DNA of 64,000 bases from CAIYRG01 sp964494505 (lineage in GTDB: Bacteria; Pseudomonadota; Alphaproteobacteria; Micropepsales; Micropepsaceae): positions 62,001 to 126,000 of the forward strand of contig CAZBRO010000012.1 in NCBI GenBank assembly GCA_964494505.1. The letters are read 5' to 3'. Both the position numbers and the translations under genes were made by a program. Below the pieces are notes generated by a model that had not been told where the DNA came from, ran no database searches, and saw only the letters and a program-made list of their open reading frames with translations. The first letter of the stretch is position 1, and each line of letters starts with the position of its first letter. This document shows, one piece after another, positions 8,367 through 16,757 of the stretch.

Positions 8367-9485
8367 TTACGCCGGGGAACCCCAGATTTCCGTCGCGGTT
8401 TCCACTATCAGCGCCAGCTTGCGCTTTTCCACGTCTTCGGTGACGCGGTTGCCGTGATGCGTGCTGGCAAAACCGCATTGCGGCGATAAACACAGCCGTT
8501 CCAGAGGGAAGAACTTTGCCGCCTCGTCGATACGCCGTTTCAGGGTGTCCTTTGATTCGAGTTCCGGCTTTTTGGAACTGACCAGCCCTAGAACAACCTT
8601 CTTGTCCTTCGGAATGAATTGCAGCGGCTCGAACCCTCCGGCGCGCTCGCTGTCATATTCCAGAAAATAGCCATCGACATCGGACTGATCGAATACCACG
8701 GAGGCGACGCGGTCATAGCCGCCTTCGGCCATCCACATGCTCTGGAAATTGCCGCGGCAGGTGTGAACGGCGACCGTCATGGAGGGCGGGGCTCCCGCGG
8801 CGATGTCGTTCACCACGCGCGTGTAGCGGCGCGCTTCCTCATCGGGATCGAGCCCGTCTGCGCGCATGCGCTCGCGGATGGTCGCATCGCACAAGAACGC
8901 AAAGGTGATCTCGTCGAGTTGCAGATAGGTGCAGCCCGCTTCTGCCAGATCGGCGATCTCCTCATGAAAGGCCCGCACCATGTCGGCCCAGAATTCCTCG
9001 ATGTCGTCATAGGCCGAAACCGTCTTGCGCCCGCCGCGCATATGCACCCAGGTGGGCGAGGGGAGGCAGAGTTTCGGCGTGCGTGTGGTGACCGATTTGA
9101 GGAATTTGAACGCTTCCACCATCACCGGCTTTGTGCGGCGCACCTTTCCGGTCACGGTCAGCATGGAACGCGTTTCGCCGGTCTCGCCATGTTCGCCGTG
9201 GAAGGCCAGCGCATAGCTCGTGTTGGTCGGGACGATGCCGGTAAAGCCGGTGAGGAAATCGACCAGATAATGCCCGCGGCGGAATTCGCCGTCCGTGATG
9301 GCGTGGAGCCCCGCGGATTCCTGCAGCGCCACGCAGTCACGGATTGCGTCGTCTTCGATCTCGCACAGCTCGGCTCGGCTGATTTCGCCCTTGGCCGCTT
9401 TCGCGCGCGCTTCATGCACGGCCGCGGGGCGAAGCAGGGACCCTACATGATCGGCGCGGAATGGCGGCTTGGGCTGCTCGGCCAT
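8367..9485 (-). CDS. Cobalamin-independent methionine synthase-like protein (MetE C-terminal domain family)
   Basis: 372 residues, matching the single-domain relatives of the MetE catalytic barrel (YxjG/YxjH type) rather than full-length MetE of about 750 residues. Starts FRADHVGSLLRP, the family N-terminus. Probable zinc ligands are His and Cys in VAVHTCRGN, Glu in YFLEYDSERAG and the late Cys in SPQCGFASTHHG. Full MetE moves a methyl group from 5-methyl-tetrahydropteroylglutamate to homocysteine; single-domain relatives may use other methyl donors. Its ATG begins one base after the stop codon of atpF, so it lies in the F0 operon and is probably translated by coupling with it. Confidence 0.85.
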   Translation of the reverse strand: MAEQPKPPFRADHVGSLLRPAAVHEARAKAAKGEISRAELCEIEDDAIRDCVALQESAGLHAITDGEFRRGHYLVDFLTGFTGIVPTNTSYALAFHGEHGETGETRSMLTVTGKVRRTKPVMVEAFKFLKSVTTRTPKLCLPSPTWVHMRGGRKTVSAYDDIEEFWADMVRAFHEEIADLAEAGCTYLQLDEITFAFLCDATIRERMRADGLDPDEEARRYTRVVNDIAAGAPPSMTVAVHTCRGNFQSMWMAEGGYDRVASVVFDQSDVDGYFLEYDSERAGGFEPLQFIPKDKKVVLGLVSSKKPELESKDTLKRRIDEAAKFFPLERLCLSPQCGFASTHHGNRVTEDVEKRKLALIVETATEIWGSPA

Positions 9486-9486
9486 C

Positions 9487-9978
9487 TCAGTTCAGCTTGG
9501 ACGGAATTTCGCCAAGCGAACGCTTTATCAGATCGGCCGACTGATTGTCATCCAGGCGGGCCTTGATGAGCAGTTCCGCAGCCGACACCGCCGCGTCGGC
9601 GGCGAGCGCGCGCACGTCGGCGATCGCCTGTGCTTCGGCCTGCGCGATCTTTTCCCCGGCCTGTTTGGCGCGGCGTTCGATCTGCGCCTTGATGGCGGCG
9701 CGCGATTCGCTCGCATAGCGCTGGGCCTCGGCCTTTGCTTCGGCCACGATGGCGCCCGCCTCTTCATCGGCGGTCGCGCGTTTCTTCTGATATTCCGCGA
9801 GCAGCGCCTCGGCCTCGGCCCGCAGCCGCCGCGCATCGTCGAGTTCTTTGGCAATCACGCCAGCGCGTGCGTCAAGCGAAGCCGCCACCAGCTTCGGCAC
9901 CCGCTGCCACAGCAGAAGGCCGAAGAACGCCAGCGTACCGATGCCGACCCAGAATTCGGGATCGCGAAGGAGATCCAT
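9487..9978 (-). CDS. atpF: F0F1 ATP synthase subunit b
   Basis: 163 residues. One N-terminal membrane helix (about 10-27, FWVGIGTLAFFGLLLW) is followed by a long charged coiled coil rich in Ala, Glu, Arg and Lys (about 35-135), the peripheral-stalk architecture of subunit b. It holds the F1 head still relative to the c-ring. It follows the b' gene with only two bases between them, and in alphaproteobacteria the b and b' chains form a heterodimeric stalk. The C-terminal SADLIKRSLGEIP segment is the part expected to contact delta. Confidence 0.92.
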   Translation of the reverse strand: MDLLRDPEFWVGIGTLAFFGLLLWQRVPKLVAASLDARAGVIAKELDDARRLRAEAEALLAEYQKKRATADEEAGAIVAEAKAEAQRYASESRAAIKAQIERRAKQAGEKIAQAEAQAIADVRALAADAAVSAAELLIKARLDDNQSADLIKRSLGEIPSKLN

Positions 9979-9980
9979 CT

Positions 9981-10529
9981 TTAGCCGCCTTTCCGGCCGG
10001 CGGAGGCGACTGCGTCCGCGGCATCCTCTGCGCTGACGCTGCGGCCGATCAGCCTTTGCACGATGTCGGCGGCGACTTCGGCGGCAGCGGTCTTGATTCC
10101 GGCCGCAGCCCTGCCGCGGTCGGCCGCGATGCGCGCCTCTGCCGCCGCCATCGCGCTTTGAGCGTCCGCATCGGCCGTGGCGCGTAGACCGTCGATTTCC
10201 CCAACGATGCGCTTCTTGTTTTCATCGGCGAGCTGGTGAGCGCGGTTGCGCGCTTCGGCCAGCGCGGCTTCATAGGCGGCGAGCGCGTTGGCCGCATCCT
10301 TGCGCGAGGCGTCTGCCGCGCCGAGATCGCCTTCGATGCGGTTGCGCCGTGCACCGATCGCGCCCGCGATCATCGGAAGCGTCAACCGCCACAGCACCAG
10401 GAACAACAGCCCGAACGTCACCGCCAGCCAGAAGATCTGGCTGGGATAACTTCCGGTGCTCATCTGCGGCAGGCCGGCGTGGCCTTCCGGCGCCACAGTG
10501 CCCGCTATCGTTCCTTCAGGCGCAGCCAT
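9981..10529 (-). CDS. F0F1 ATP synthase subunit b' (second stalk chain)
   Basis: 182 residues. An N-terminal extension of about 30 residues precedes the single membrane helix (FWLAVTFGLLFLVLWRLTLP), then a coiled coil with regular Ala/Glu/Arg spacing. The extension, the position before b in the operon and the TLPMIAGAIGARRNRIEGDL sequence are typical of b' of photosynthetic bacteria and alphaproteobacteria. Names used elsewhere are atpG or atpF2, so no symbol is given. It is spaced 7 bases after atpE and 2 before atpF. Confidence 0.92.
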   Translation of the reverse strand: MAAPEGTIAGTVAPEGHAGLPQMSTGSYPSQIFWLAVTFGLLFLVLWRLTLPMIAGAIGARRNRIEGDLGAADASRKDAANALAAYEAALAEARNRAHQLADENKKRIVGEIDGLRATADADAQSAMAAAEARIAADRGRAAAGIKTAAAEVAADIVQRLIGRSVSAEDAADAVASAGRKGG

Positions 10530-10536
10530 GAGCGTT

Positions 10537-10761
10537 TTAGGTGAACAGGATGATGAAGGCCATCACGACGCCCAGAAGGCCGGTGAATTCGCAGAGCGCG
10601 AAGCCGACCAGAAGGTTCGTGAACTGGCCAGCCGCCGCGCCCGGATTGCGCAGCGCACCCGCCAGGTAATTGCCGAAGATGATGCCGATGCCGACGCCGG
10701 CGCCGATGAGCGCGATCGAGGCGAGGCCCGCGCCGATCATTTTGGCCGATGCAAGATCCAT
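10537..10761 (-). CDS. atpE: F0F1 ATP synthase subunit c
   Basis: 74-residue hairpin of two membrane helices, the proton-translocating rotor. Helix 1 has the glycine-rich GAGVGIGIIFGNYLAGALRNP stretch running into the polar loop; helix 2 carries the proton-binding acidic residue Glu58 in VGFALCEFTG. Glutamate at this place and no sodium-binding pattern I can recognise suggest a proton-driven enzyme. An unusual feature is Cys-Glu-Phe around the carboxylate, where many alphaproteobacterial chains have a small residue before Glu. Confidence 0.95.
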   Translation of the reverse strand: MDLASAKMIGAGLASIALIGAGVGIGIIFGNYLAGALRNPGAAAGQFTNLLVGFALCEFTGLLGVVMAFIILFT

Positions 10762-10814
10762 AATTCAAACTCCTTTGTTGTGGCGAACGCGCCTTCGGAC
10801 GGTGAGGGCGGGTG

Positions 10815-11570
10815 TCAGTGTTCGTGCAGATTGAGGGCGTCGTTGAGATAGATGCAGGTCAGGATCGCGAACACATAGGCTTGCAGGAACGCGATCAGGA
10901 ATTCGAGCGCGGCCACCGCGACGATGGCGAGCATGGGTGCAATCGAGATCAGCGACAGCGCGCCCCCCGCCGTCGCCAACGCAATCACGAAGGTCCCGAA
11001 CACATAGAGCATGGTGTGGCCAGCCAGCATGTTCGCGAACAGACGCACGGATAGGCTGATGGGCCGCGACAGGAACGACACGATCTCGATCGGGATCAGC
11101 ACGATCAGCATTACGAAAGGTACTTTGGGAGCGAAGATCGAAAAGAAATGCAAACCGTGCCGCGAGAGACCGACCACGATGACCATCAGGAAGACGAAAA
11201 TCGCGAGCGCGAAGGTGACGATGATGTGGCTCGTCACGGTGAAAGGGTGGATCAGCGGGAATAGGCCCACCACGTTCGAAAACAGCACGAATATGAACAG
11301 CGTGAACACGAAGGGGAAGAATTTGAGCCCTTCGGTTCCGGCCGCCGAGCGGATCATGTCGCCGACGAACATGTAGCTCATCTCGACGATCGACTGCATG
11401 CGGGTGGGCACCAGCCGCTGCGAGGATGCGCCCATGGTGAGGAAGAGCGCGGCTGCGGCCACAACGATGCACATCCACAAGGATGCGTTGGTGAAGGAAA
11501 TGTCGAGGCCGCCGACGTGCAGCGGCACGATCGGCTTCACCTCGAACTGTTCCATCGGGCTTGCTGCCAC
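10815..11570 (-). CDS. atpB: F0F1 ATP synthase subunit a
   Basis: 251 residues, five to six membrane helices. The essential stator arginine is in RPISLSVRLFANMLAGH (about residues 160-176); the C-terminal helix has the LEFLIAFLQAYVFAILTCIYL pattern that lines the second proton half-channel. N-terminus MAASPMEQFEVKPI matches alphaproteobacterial subunit a. Subunit a delivers protons to the c-ring from the periplasm. A gap of 53 bases to atpE and 18 bases after atpI. Confidence 0.95.
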   Translation of the reverse strand: MAASPMEQFEVKPIVPLHVGGLDISFTNASLWMCIVVAAAALFLTMGASSQRLVPTRMQSIVEMSYMFVGDMIRSAAGTEGLKFFPFVFTLFIFVLFSNVVGLFPLIHPFTVTSHIIVTFALAIFVFLMVIVVGLSRHGLHFFSIFAPKVPFVMLIVLIPIEIVSFLSRPISLSVRLFANMLAGHTMLYVFGTFVIALATAGGALSLISIAPMLAIVAVAALEFLIAFLQAYVFAILTCIYLNDALNLHEH

Positions 11571-11588
11571 GCGAACCTCTTCTTGCCC

Positions 11589-11909
11589 TCAAGGGCGGTT
11601 TTGGCCTTCATTCATCTGGCGCGCGGTGCGCATCAGATTGCGCATGCCCGCCGCGACGCCGAGCAGAAACATCACGATCAGCAGAATGGGTGAAGTCCCG
11701 AGCACACGATCGAGCGCCCAACCGATTCCGCCCCCCACTATCACCGCGGCAAGCAAATCCGCCACCAGCCGGAATGCGATCCCCATTTTGGACGGGGATC
11801 CCTGTTCCTGCGGGCGGACCTCGCTCGTGCCGCGCGCCCTCGCCAAGCGCTCTTCGAATTCCTTCAGGCGCCGTGCATCGGGCCCGGGATCGGAATCGTC
11901 TTCGGCCAT
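11589..11909 (-). CDS. atpI: AtpI-type F0 assembly protein
   Basis: 106 residues: a charged N-terminus (EDDSDPGPDARRLKEFEERLARA) and two membrane helices (VADLLAAVIVGGGIGWAL and ILLIVMFLLGVAAGMRN). This is the small, poorly conserved first gene of many alphaproteobacterial F0 operons; AtpI helps assemble the c-ring and may carry Mg2+. The length, two-helix layout and position before atpB support the call. It is first in the operon, 73 bases downstream of the predicted -10 box. Confidence 0.85.
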   Translation of the reverse strand: MAEDDSDPGPDARRLKEFEERLARARGTSEVRPQEQGSPSKMGIAFRLVADLLAAVIVGGGIGWALDRVLGTSPILLIVMFLLGVAAGMRNLMRTARQMNEGQNRP

Positions 11910-11982
11910 GCCTCGTCCAACGCCGATTGGGGCCCTTTTCAGCTTGAGGAAAATCGAGAGAAACGCTCAAAAAGGCGCGCGG

Positions 11983-12011
11983 ACCATAGGGGCGGGTCCA
12001 ATTCCTGTCAA
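11983..12011 (-). promoter_or_regulatory. Predicted sigma70-type promoter of the F0 ATP synthase operon
   Basis: Reading the minus strand, TTGACA (12011-12006) is followed by exactly 17 bases and TATGGT (11988-11983): a perfect -35 and a four-of-six -10 at optimal spacing. It lies about 75 bases before the atpI start with no gene between. Inferred from sequence only. Confidence 0.6.
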
Positions 12012-12108
12012 GCAGTGTGAAAATCCTGTAAGGCACTGAAAAATAAGCCAAAAAAATGGGATGTGGCAGCTTGACGCTTCCCTCATCACGGCGAGGAAAG
12101 CTTCCGAA

Positions 12109-12615
12109 TCAACCCGTTACGGATAGGTGGTCGTGAGGCGAAAATTGCGCCACCGCTTCGGCCAGGTCCTCCCGCTTCAGCGCCACGCATCCGGCGGTGG
12201 CCGTGAAACCGGGCCGCGCGACGTGCAGAAAGATCGCACTTCCTCGCCCCGGCACGACCGGCGAATCGTTGAAGCCAACCACCACGATCAGGTCGTAGAG
12301 CGGGTCTTCCCGCCACAGGCGCTCTTCCAGGCTGGGGTAGGGAAGGCGCACGAGCAGGTTGTATTTGGGATCGCTGGGCACGTCACACCAGGCGTCCTGC
12401 GGCTCTATGGGAGCGGCGGGGAGCGTCGTCGCCGGCAGAGTCAACCGGTCGGCCCGGTACAGCACCCGGCGAAGCGGCCAGCGTCCAAGCGGCGTCAATC
12501 CGTCGCCTTCGCGCAATTTCTCGCCGATTCCGGAGCGGCCGACCGCGCAACGCCGCGCGCCCGCGCCCCAATCGGCGACATGGATGCTTCCCTGGTGCCT
12601 GATGACGATGTCCAT
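12109..12615 (-). CDS. L,D-transpeptidase family protein (YkuD domain)
   Basis: 168 residues, essentially all one YkuD/ErfK domain. The catalytic motif is visible near the C-terminus: SAIFLHVARPGFTATAGCVAL, with the conserved His and the nucleophile Cys of the G-C-V/I-x pattern. L,D-transpeptidases make 3-3 cross-links in peptidoglycan or attach proteins to it. There is no signal peptide or lipobox, as in other members of this TAGCVAL subgroup, so either export is unconventional or the substrate is cytoplasmic. It follows ribA by 9 bases and is probably co-transcribed with it. Confidence 0.82.
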   Translation of the reverse strand: MDIVIRHQGSIHVADWGAGARRCAVGRSGIGEKLREGDGLTPLGRWPLRRVLYRADRLTLPATTLPAAPIEPQDAWCDVPSDPKYNLLVRLPYPSLEERLWREDPLYDLIVVVGFNDSPVVPGRGSAIFLHVARPGFTATAGCVALKREDLAEAVAQFSPHDHLSVTG

Positions 12616-12624
12616 CCACAGAGC

Positions 12625-13833
12625 CTAGAACAGATGCCCGCCTTTTTCGGCCTTGACGCGGAGGTAATCGCGATTGTGCGCATTGTCCGGAAAGGCGTGC
12701 GGCACCCGCTCCGTAACCTCGATGCCGGCCGCTTCGAGCGCGCGAACCTTGTCGGGGTTGTTGGTGAGCAGCCTGACCTTGCCGTAGCCAAGCAGCTTCA
12801 CCATGCGCGCGGCAGCATCGTAGAGCCGCTCATCCGCGGCAAAGCCGAGACGCTGATTGGCCTCCATGGTGTCGAAGCCTTCGCCCTGCAGGCGATAGGC
12901 GCGGAGCTTGTTCATCAGTCCGATGCCGCGCCCCTCCTGTGCGAGATAAAGCAGGATGCCGCCCCCGGCCTTTGCGATCGCCTGCACAGCGCCTCGCAAC
13001 TGATCGCCGCAATCGCATTTGAGTGAGCCCAGGAAATCGCCGGTGAAGCATTCCGAATGCAGCCGCACCAGCACGGGGCCGGGCGGGGCCAATGCCGGCG
13101 CCCCTTTCTCGCCGATGATGATGGCGTAATGTTCGGGGCCGCCATTTGCCGGACGGAACGCGGCGAGCTCGGCATTCTCCGCCCCTTCGAGCGGCACGGA
13201 GGCTCGCACCACGAGCTCCAATGTCTCGGCCGCGCGCGATTCATAGGTCTGTATATCGGCGGCCGCGACTTCGCTGATCCCATTCTCGCTTTGGAAATTG
13301 CCGCGCGCATCGGGGGCAACCGCAAACAAGGCTGCCGCCGGAAGCAGCCCCGCAAGCTTCGCGAGCTTGACGGCCGCCTTGGCCGATTCGGGGGGAGCTT
13401 CGCGCAGGGCTTCGAACGGCCCTTTCAATGGGTGCTCGAGGTCGGACGCGGGATCGGCAATGGCCCGAATCTCGCTTGCGCTCGTTCTCTCCGAAAGCGG
13501 GATGCACACAACATCCGCCGTATAAAGACGGATTTTCAGCGTCGCTGCTCTCGAATGTGTGAGAATCAGGCTGGCTTGCCCGCCAAGGTGGAGGAGCGCG
13601 TCCAAAGTTCCATCCTTGACCGTTTCGGCTGCGACGGCGATTCCGCTTTCGGCAGCGTGCGTTGCGCGGATGAGGACCGGGTGCCCGCGGCGGAAATCGC
13701 CCGCGGCCCGCTCCACCCGCTGCTCGGACGGAACCAGACTCTCGCCAAGCGATACCGGCACAATTTTGCCTGCTTTGTCTGCCATTGACCCGACATACAC
13801 CGGTCCCAAGAAACGGGATAGAGTTTGGCGCAT
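12625..13833 (-). CDS. ribA: GTP cyclohydrolase II with degenerate DHBP-synthase-like N-terminal domain
   Basis: 402 residues, or 386 if the in-frame ATG at 13785 (MADKAGKIV) is used; neither start has a clear ribosome site. The C-terminal half (about 210-400) is GTP cyclohydrolase II: zinc cysteines in HSECFTGDFLGSLKCDCG, YLAQEGRGIGLMNKLRAY with catalytic Arg/Tyr, and LLTNNPDKV. It opens the GTP imidazole ring at the first riboflavin step. The N-terminal half resembles 3,4-dihydroxy-2-butanone-4-phosphate synthase (VERAAGDFRRGHPVLI; AAVKLAKLAGLLPAA), but the acidic EDREN-type metal site is absent, so that half is probably inactive. Divergent from the response regulator gene. Confidence 0.9.
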   Translation of the reverse strand: MRQTLSRFLGPVYVGSMADKAGKIVPVSLGESLVPSEQRVERAAGDFRRGHPVLIRATHAAESGIAVAAETVKDGTLDALLHLGGQASLILTHSRAATLKIRLYTADVVCIPLSERTSASEIRAIADPASDLEHPLKGPFEALREAPPESAKAAVKLAKLAGLLPAAALFAVAPDARGNFQSENGISEVAAADIQTYESRAAETLELVVRASVPLEGAENAELAAFRPANGGPEHYAIIIGEKGAPALAPPGPVLVRLHSECFTGDFLGSLKCDCGDQLRGAVQAIAKAGGGILLYLAQEGRGIGLMNKLRAYRLQGEGFDTMEANQRLGFAADERLYDAAARMVKLLGYGKVRLLTNNPDKVRALEAAGIEVTERVPHAFPDNAHNRDYLRVKAEKGGHLF

Positions 13834-13865
13834 TTCCCTAGCGCCGAGTTATGGGAGTGAACTGC

Positions 13866-14546
13866 ATGCCGAGCGCGAAGCGTGTTCTTCTTGTCGACGA
13901 CGACGAGATGCTGCGCGCCTCCTTAGCCGAACAATTCGCCGCCGATGGAACCTATGAACCCGTGGAAGCGGGCAGCTATCGCGAGGGCTATGAGAAGGGT
14001 CTGGAGGGGCTTTACGAATTCATGGTGCTGGACGTGTCGCTGCCGGACGGCGATGGGCGGGAGCTTTGCCGCGCCTTTCGGGATCATGGGGTTACTTGTC
14101 CGGTCATCATCCTGACGGCATCCGATTCGGACGCCGACACGATTGCCGGCCTTGAAGCGGGCGCAAACGATTATATCACCAAACCGTTCCGCTTCGCGGT
14201 GCTCATGGCGCGCGTGGATGCGCACCTGCGAAGTCATGGGACGAGCGAAGAGGCGATCTACCGCATCGGTCCTTACACCTTCCGGCCGAGCGCCAAGGTG
14301 CTGGTGGAGGGAGCCAAGCGCATCCGCCTGACGGAAAAGGAAACCAACATCCTCAAATATCTGCAGCGGGCGGGCTCGACGGTCAGCCGCGACGTGCTGC
14401 TGCACGAAGTGTGGGGTTATAATCCGGCCGTTTCCACGCACACGCTGGAGACCCACATCTATCGCCTGCGCCAGAAGATCGAGAAAGACCCGTCGCGGGC
14501 TCAGCTCTTGATCACCGAAAGTGGCGGCTACCGGCTCAATCCGTAA
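13866..14546 (+). CDS. OmpR/PhoB-family response regulator
   Basis: 226 residues from ATG 13866, chosen over 13851 because GGGAG (13853-13857) precedes it by 8 bases. Receiver domain at residues 5-120: acidic pocket VDDDE, phospho-acceptor Asp56 in LDVSLPDGDG, switch Thr in ILTASDSD and conserved Lys in ITKPF. Winged-helix DNA-binding domain at about 130-226 (LTEKETNILKYL, HTLETHIYRLRQKIEKDP, ESGGYRL). No histidine kinase gene is adjacent, so it is an orphan in this window and its signal is unknown. Confidence 0.92.
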   Translation: MPSAKRVLLVDDDEMLRASLAEQFAADGTYEPVEAGSYREGYEKGLEGLYEFMVLDVSLPDGDGRELCRAFRDHGVTCPVIILTASDSDADTIAGLEAGANDYITKPFRFAVLMARVDAHLRSHGTSEEAIYRIGPYTFRPSAKVLVEGAKRIRLTEKETNILKYLQRAGSTVSRDVLLHEVWGYNPAVSTHTLETHIYRLRQKIEKDPSRAQLLITESGGYRLNP

Positions 14547-14693
14547 TTCCCGCCGCTCTTTCCCGCTCTCTGCCCCTCTCTGTGGTGCGCCGGCTGGCGT
14601 GCCCGACGGCGCGGCCGTCATGTTTCAGCGGAGAACTGACCGGCTGCATTCCGATATCGCCTGTTCGACAGCAACTGTTGGCGAACTCCAACT

Positions 14694-14721
14694 TTGGCGC
14701 GGCAGCCGGGGCGAGTATAAT
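14694..14721 (+). promoter_or_regulatory. Predicted sigma70-type promoter of the secreted-protein gene at 14784
   Basis: TTGGCG (14694-14699), 16 bases, then a perfect TATAAT (14716-14721), about 60 bases ahead of the start codon. A strong purine-rich ribosome site (GGGAGGGGAG) follows just before the ATG. TATAAT is rare in this GC-rich sequence, which strengthens the call. Confidence 0.55.
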
Positions 14722-14783
14722 CTCGCCAGTACAACGAAAATGACTCTTTTGAAGGGACGCGTTTCACAGGGAGGGGAGCAACC

Positions 14784-15641
14784 ATGTCCGCGACCACGTG
14801 GAGAAAACGAGTCTTTGCAGGCTGCATTCTGACCGCCCTCATGGGCGCAACCCCCGCCGCATTCACGGCCGCGCAAGAAAAGGCGGTACCGCCGGACTTC
14901 TCGTCCAATCTCGTCGGATGGGTCGGGCTCAACGGCGCGGGACCGTATTTTGAAGCCGATCCCGGCCGTCAGCCTGGGCCCGTGGTCAGCGATCCGGACC
15001 ATCCCTTCGTGCCCAATGGCACAGACGAGCAACCGACCTTTCGGATCGCCGATCTGACCAATCCGAACCTGATGCCGTGGGCCAAGGAGGTCATGAAAAA
15101 GGACATCGACGAAATCCTCGCCGGGAAGAAAAGCGCCTTCACCGCGCAATCGAGTTGCATGCCCGGCGGGGTTCCCATGTTCATGGCGTATGGCGGACCG
15201 AACCCGGTTGTGTTCCTTCAAACGCCCAAGGAAGTCTTATTGTATTTCACCGGCGACCAGCAGATCCGTCATGTCTATATGAATGTGCCCCATTCGGTGA
15301 ACCCGAAACCATCCTGGTACGGCGAGTCCGTCGGACATTATGAAGGGGATACCCTTGTCATTGATACGATTGGCCTGAACGACAAGACGGTGGCCGATAT
15401 TTACCGCACGCCGCACACCGACAAGCTTCACGTCGTCGAACGCTGGCGAATAGTCGAGGGTGGGCAGATGATGGAGTCGGTCTTCACGGTCGATGATCCC
15501 GGCACATTCTACAGGCCCTGGACCGCCATGCGGCGCTATCGGCGAGCACGGCAGGAACCGCTCGAAAACATCTGCGCCGAGAACAACAACACGTTTCTTT
15601 TCGACTACCACATCCCGGTGGCGAACAAGCCGGATTTCTGA
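14784..15641 (+). CDS. Secreted protein of unknown function (GESxGHYEGDTL family), copy A
   Basis: 285 residues. N-terminal signal peptide (VFAGCILTALMGATPAAFTAAQ). The mature protein has recurring blocks: PDHPFVPNGTDEQPTFRIADL, NLMPWAKEVMKK, PNPVVFLQTPKEVLLYF, PSWYGESVGHYEGDTLVIDT, GLNDKT, RTPHTDKLHVVERWRIV and FTVDDPGTFYRPW. I recall similar uncharacterised proteins in soil alphaproteobacteria and acidobacteria, but I know no function. It faces a clear paralogue tail to tail, 18 bases apart, and the blocks align over the whole second half. Preceded by a good promoter, so it is likely expressed alone. Confidence 0.8.
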   Translation: MSATTWRKRVFAGCILTALMGATPAAFTAAQEKAVPPDFSSNLVGWVGLNGAGPYFEADPGRQPGPVVSDPDHPFVPNGTDEQPTFRIADLTNPNLMPWAKEVMKKDIDEILAGKKSAFTAQSSCMPGGVPMFMAYGGPNPVVFLQTPKEVLLYFTGDQQIRHVYMNVPHSVNPKPSWYGESVGHYEGDTLVIDTIGLNDKTVADIYRTPHTDKLHVVERWRIVEGGQMMESVFTVDDPGTFYRPWTAMRRYRRARQEPLENICAENNNTFLFDYHIPVANKPDF

Positions 15642-15659
15642 TTGCGCGTTTAACGGCGG

Positions 15660-16688
15660 CTAAAAATCCGGCGTGCCGGCACGCGGGACGGGGTCGAAGC
15701 CGAGATTGAACTTGTCATCATTGTTCGCGGCACAGGTGTCTTCTTCCATTTTCCCGGAGACCGACTCGACATCCGGCGCGCGATAGCGGGGCCGCCTCGC
15801 GCCCCAGGGTTTATAGAACGTGCCGGGGTCGTCCACCGTGAACGAGACATCCAAACCCTTGCCGTCATTGATGACGCGGAAGCGCTCGACAACATGAAGC
15901 TGGGTTGTATGCGGCGTCCGGTATCCGTCCACGAAGGTCTTGTCGTTCAGGCCAATCGTATCGACGACCAGGGTATCGCCCTCGTAATGGCCGATCGATT
16001 CCCCATACCAGGACGGCTCGGGATTCCTGGAATGGGGCACATTCAGGAACACGTGGCGCACCCGTCCGCCCTGTATCATGACGACCTCTTTCGGGGTCTG
16101 GATGAAATACAAGGACTGAGGCGCTTCATGGATGTCTGGGACGCCGGTTTCCCAGCATCGGGCCTGGCGCGTTTCGCCGGCCTTATCGGCGAGCACGAGC
16201 GCGTTCTGCTTTTTCAGCGCGTCGATTGCCCACGGCATCACATTCTTCGCGGCTTCGCTGGTCAGGTCCGCTACCCGGTAGGTTGGGTTCTTGCCCACGA
16301 TCCCCGCCACATTGTTGTTGTAGAAAGGGTGATCGGGACCGTCGGAAATGGGGCCTATTCCACTTGTCGGAGGGATCCATTCGTTGAACGTGCGGCCCTG
16401 AAGGTAGGCGGTGGCATTGGATTGCGGTGCGCCCAGGGCAATTGCCCGCGCGACGCTCTCGCGGCCATGGAGGTAATCGTCCGGAAGATAGGCGCCGGCA
16501 TCGGCCCCCCGCGTGATGAAGGCTGTCCACCCCGCAGTCGATGGCAGCATCAGCTGCGGAATCGGTGCGCCGGGCTGCGAGGAGACGGCGCCGATGGCGG
16601 GCAGGAGCGCAGCGGACGTGCCCAAAACGCCGGCCAGGGCGCAAACAGCGGACATAGGCACGCGGAAGCGTTTTGAGCGTTTGTTCAC
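15660..16688 (-). CDS. Secreted protein of unknown function (GESxGHYEGDTL family), copy B
   Basis: 342 residues with a signal peptide (VPMSAVCALAGVLGTSAALLPAIGA). Shares with copy A the blocks PDHPFYNNNVAG, NPTYRVADLTSEAAKNVMPW, SLYFIQTPKEVVMI, PSWYGESIGHYEGDTLVVDT, GLNDKTFVDGYRTPHTTQLHVVERFRVI and FTVDDPGTFYKPWGARR, and both end in D/PDF. It is about 60 residues longer at the N-terminus (ITRGADAGAYLPDDYLHGRESVARA). Convergent with copy A. Function unknown; the conserved acidic and aromatic blocks could form a binding or catalytic site, which is inference. Confidence 0.8.
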   Translation of the reverse strand: MNKRSKRFRVPMSAVCALAGVLGTSAALLPAIGAVSSQPGAPIPQLMLPSTAGWTAFITRGADAGAYLPDDYLHGRESVARAIALGAPQSNATAYLQGRTFNEWIPPTSGIGPISDGPDHPFYNNNVAGIVGKNPTYRVADLTSEAAKNVMPWAIDALKKQNALVLADKAGETRQARCWETGVPDIHEAPQSLYFIQTPKEVVMIQGGRVRHVFLNVPHSRNPEPSWYGESIGHYEGDTLVVDTIGLNDKTFVDGYRTPHTTQLHVVERFRVINDGKGLDVSFTVDDPGTFYKPWGARRPRYRAPDVESVSGKMEEDTCAANNDDKFNLGFDPVPRAGTPDF

Positions 16689-16757
16689 AGCCGGATTCCC
16701 GCATTGGAACGCAGCCGCATTATTCCTTATGTCCGCGCGTTTCTGAAGCGTGTTTCT

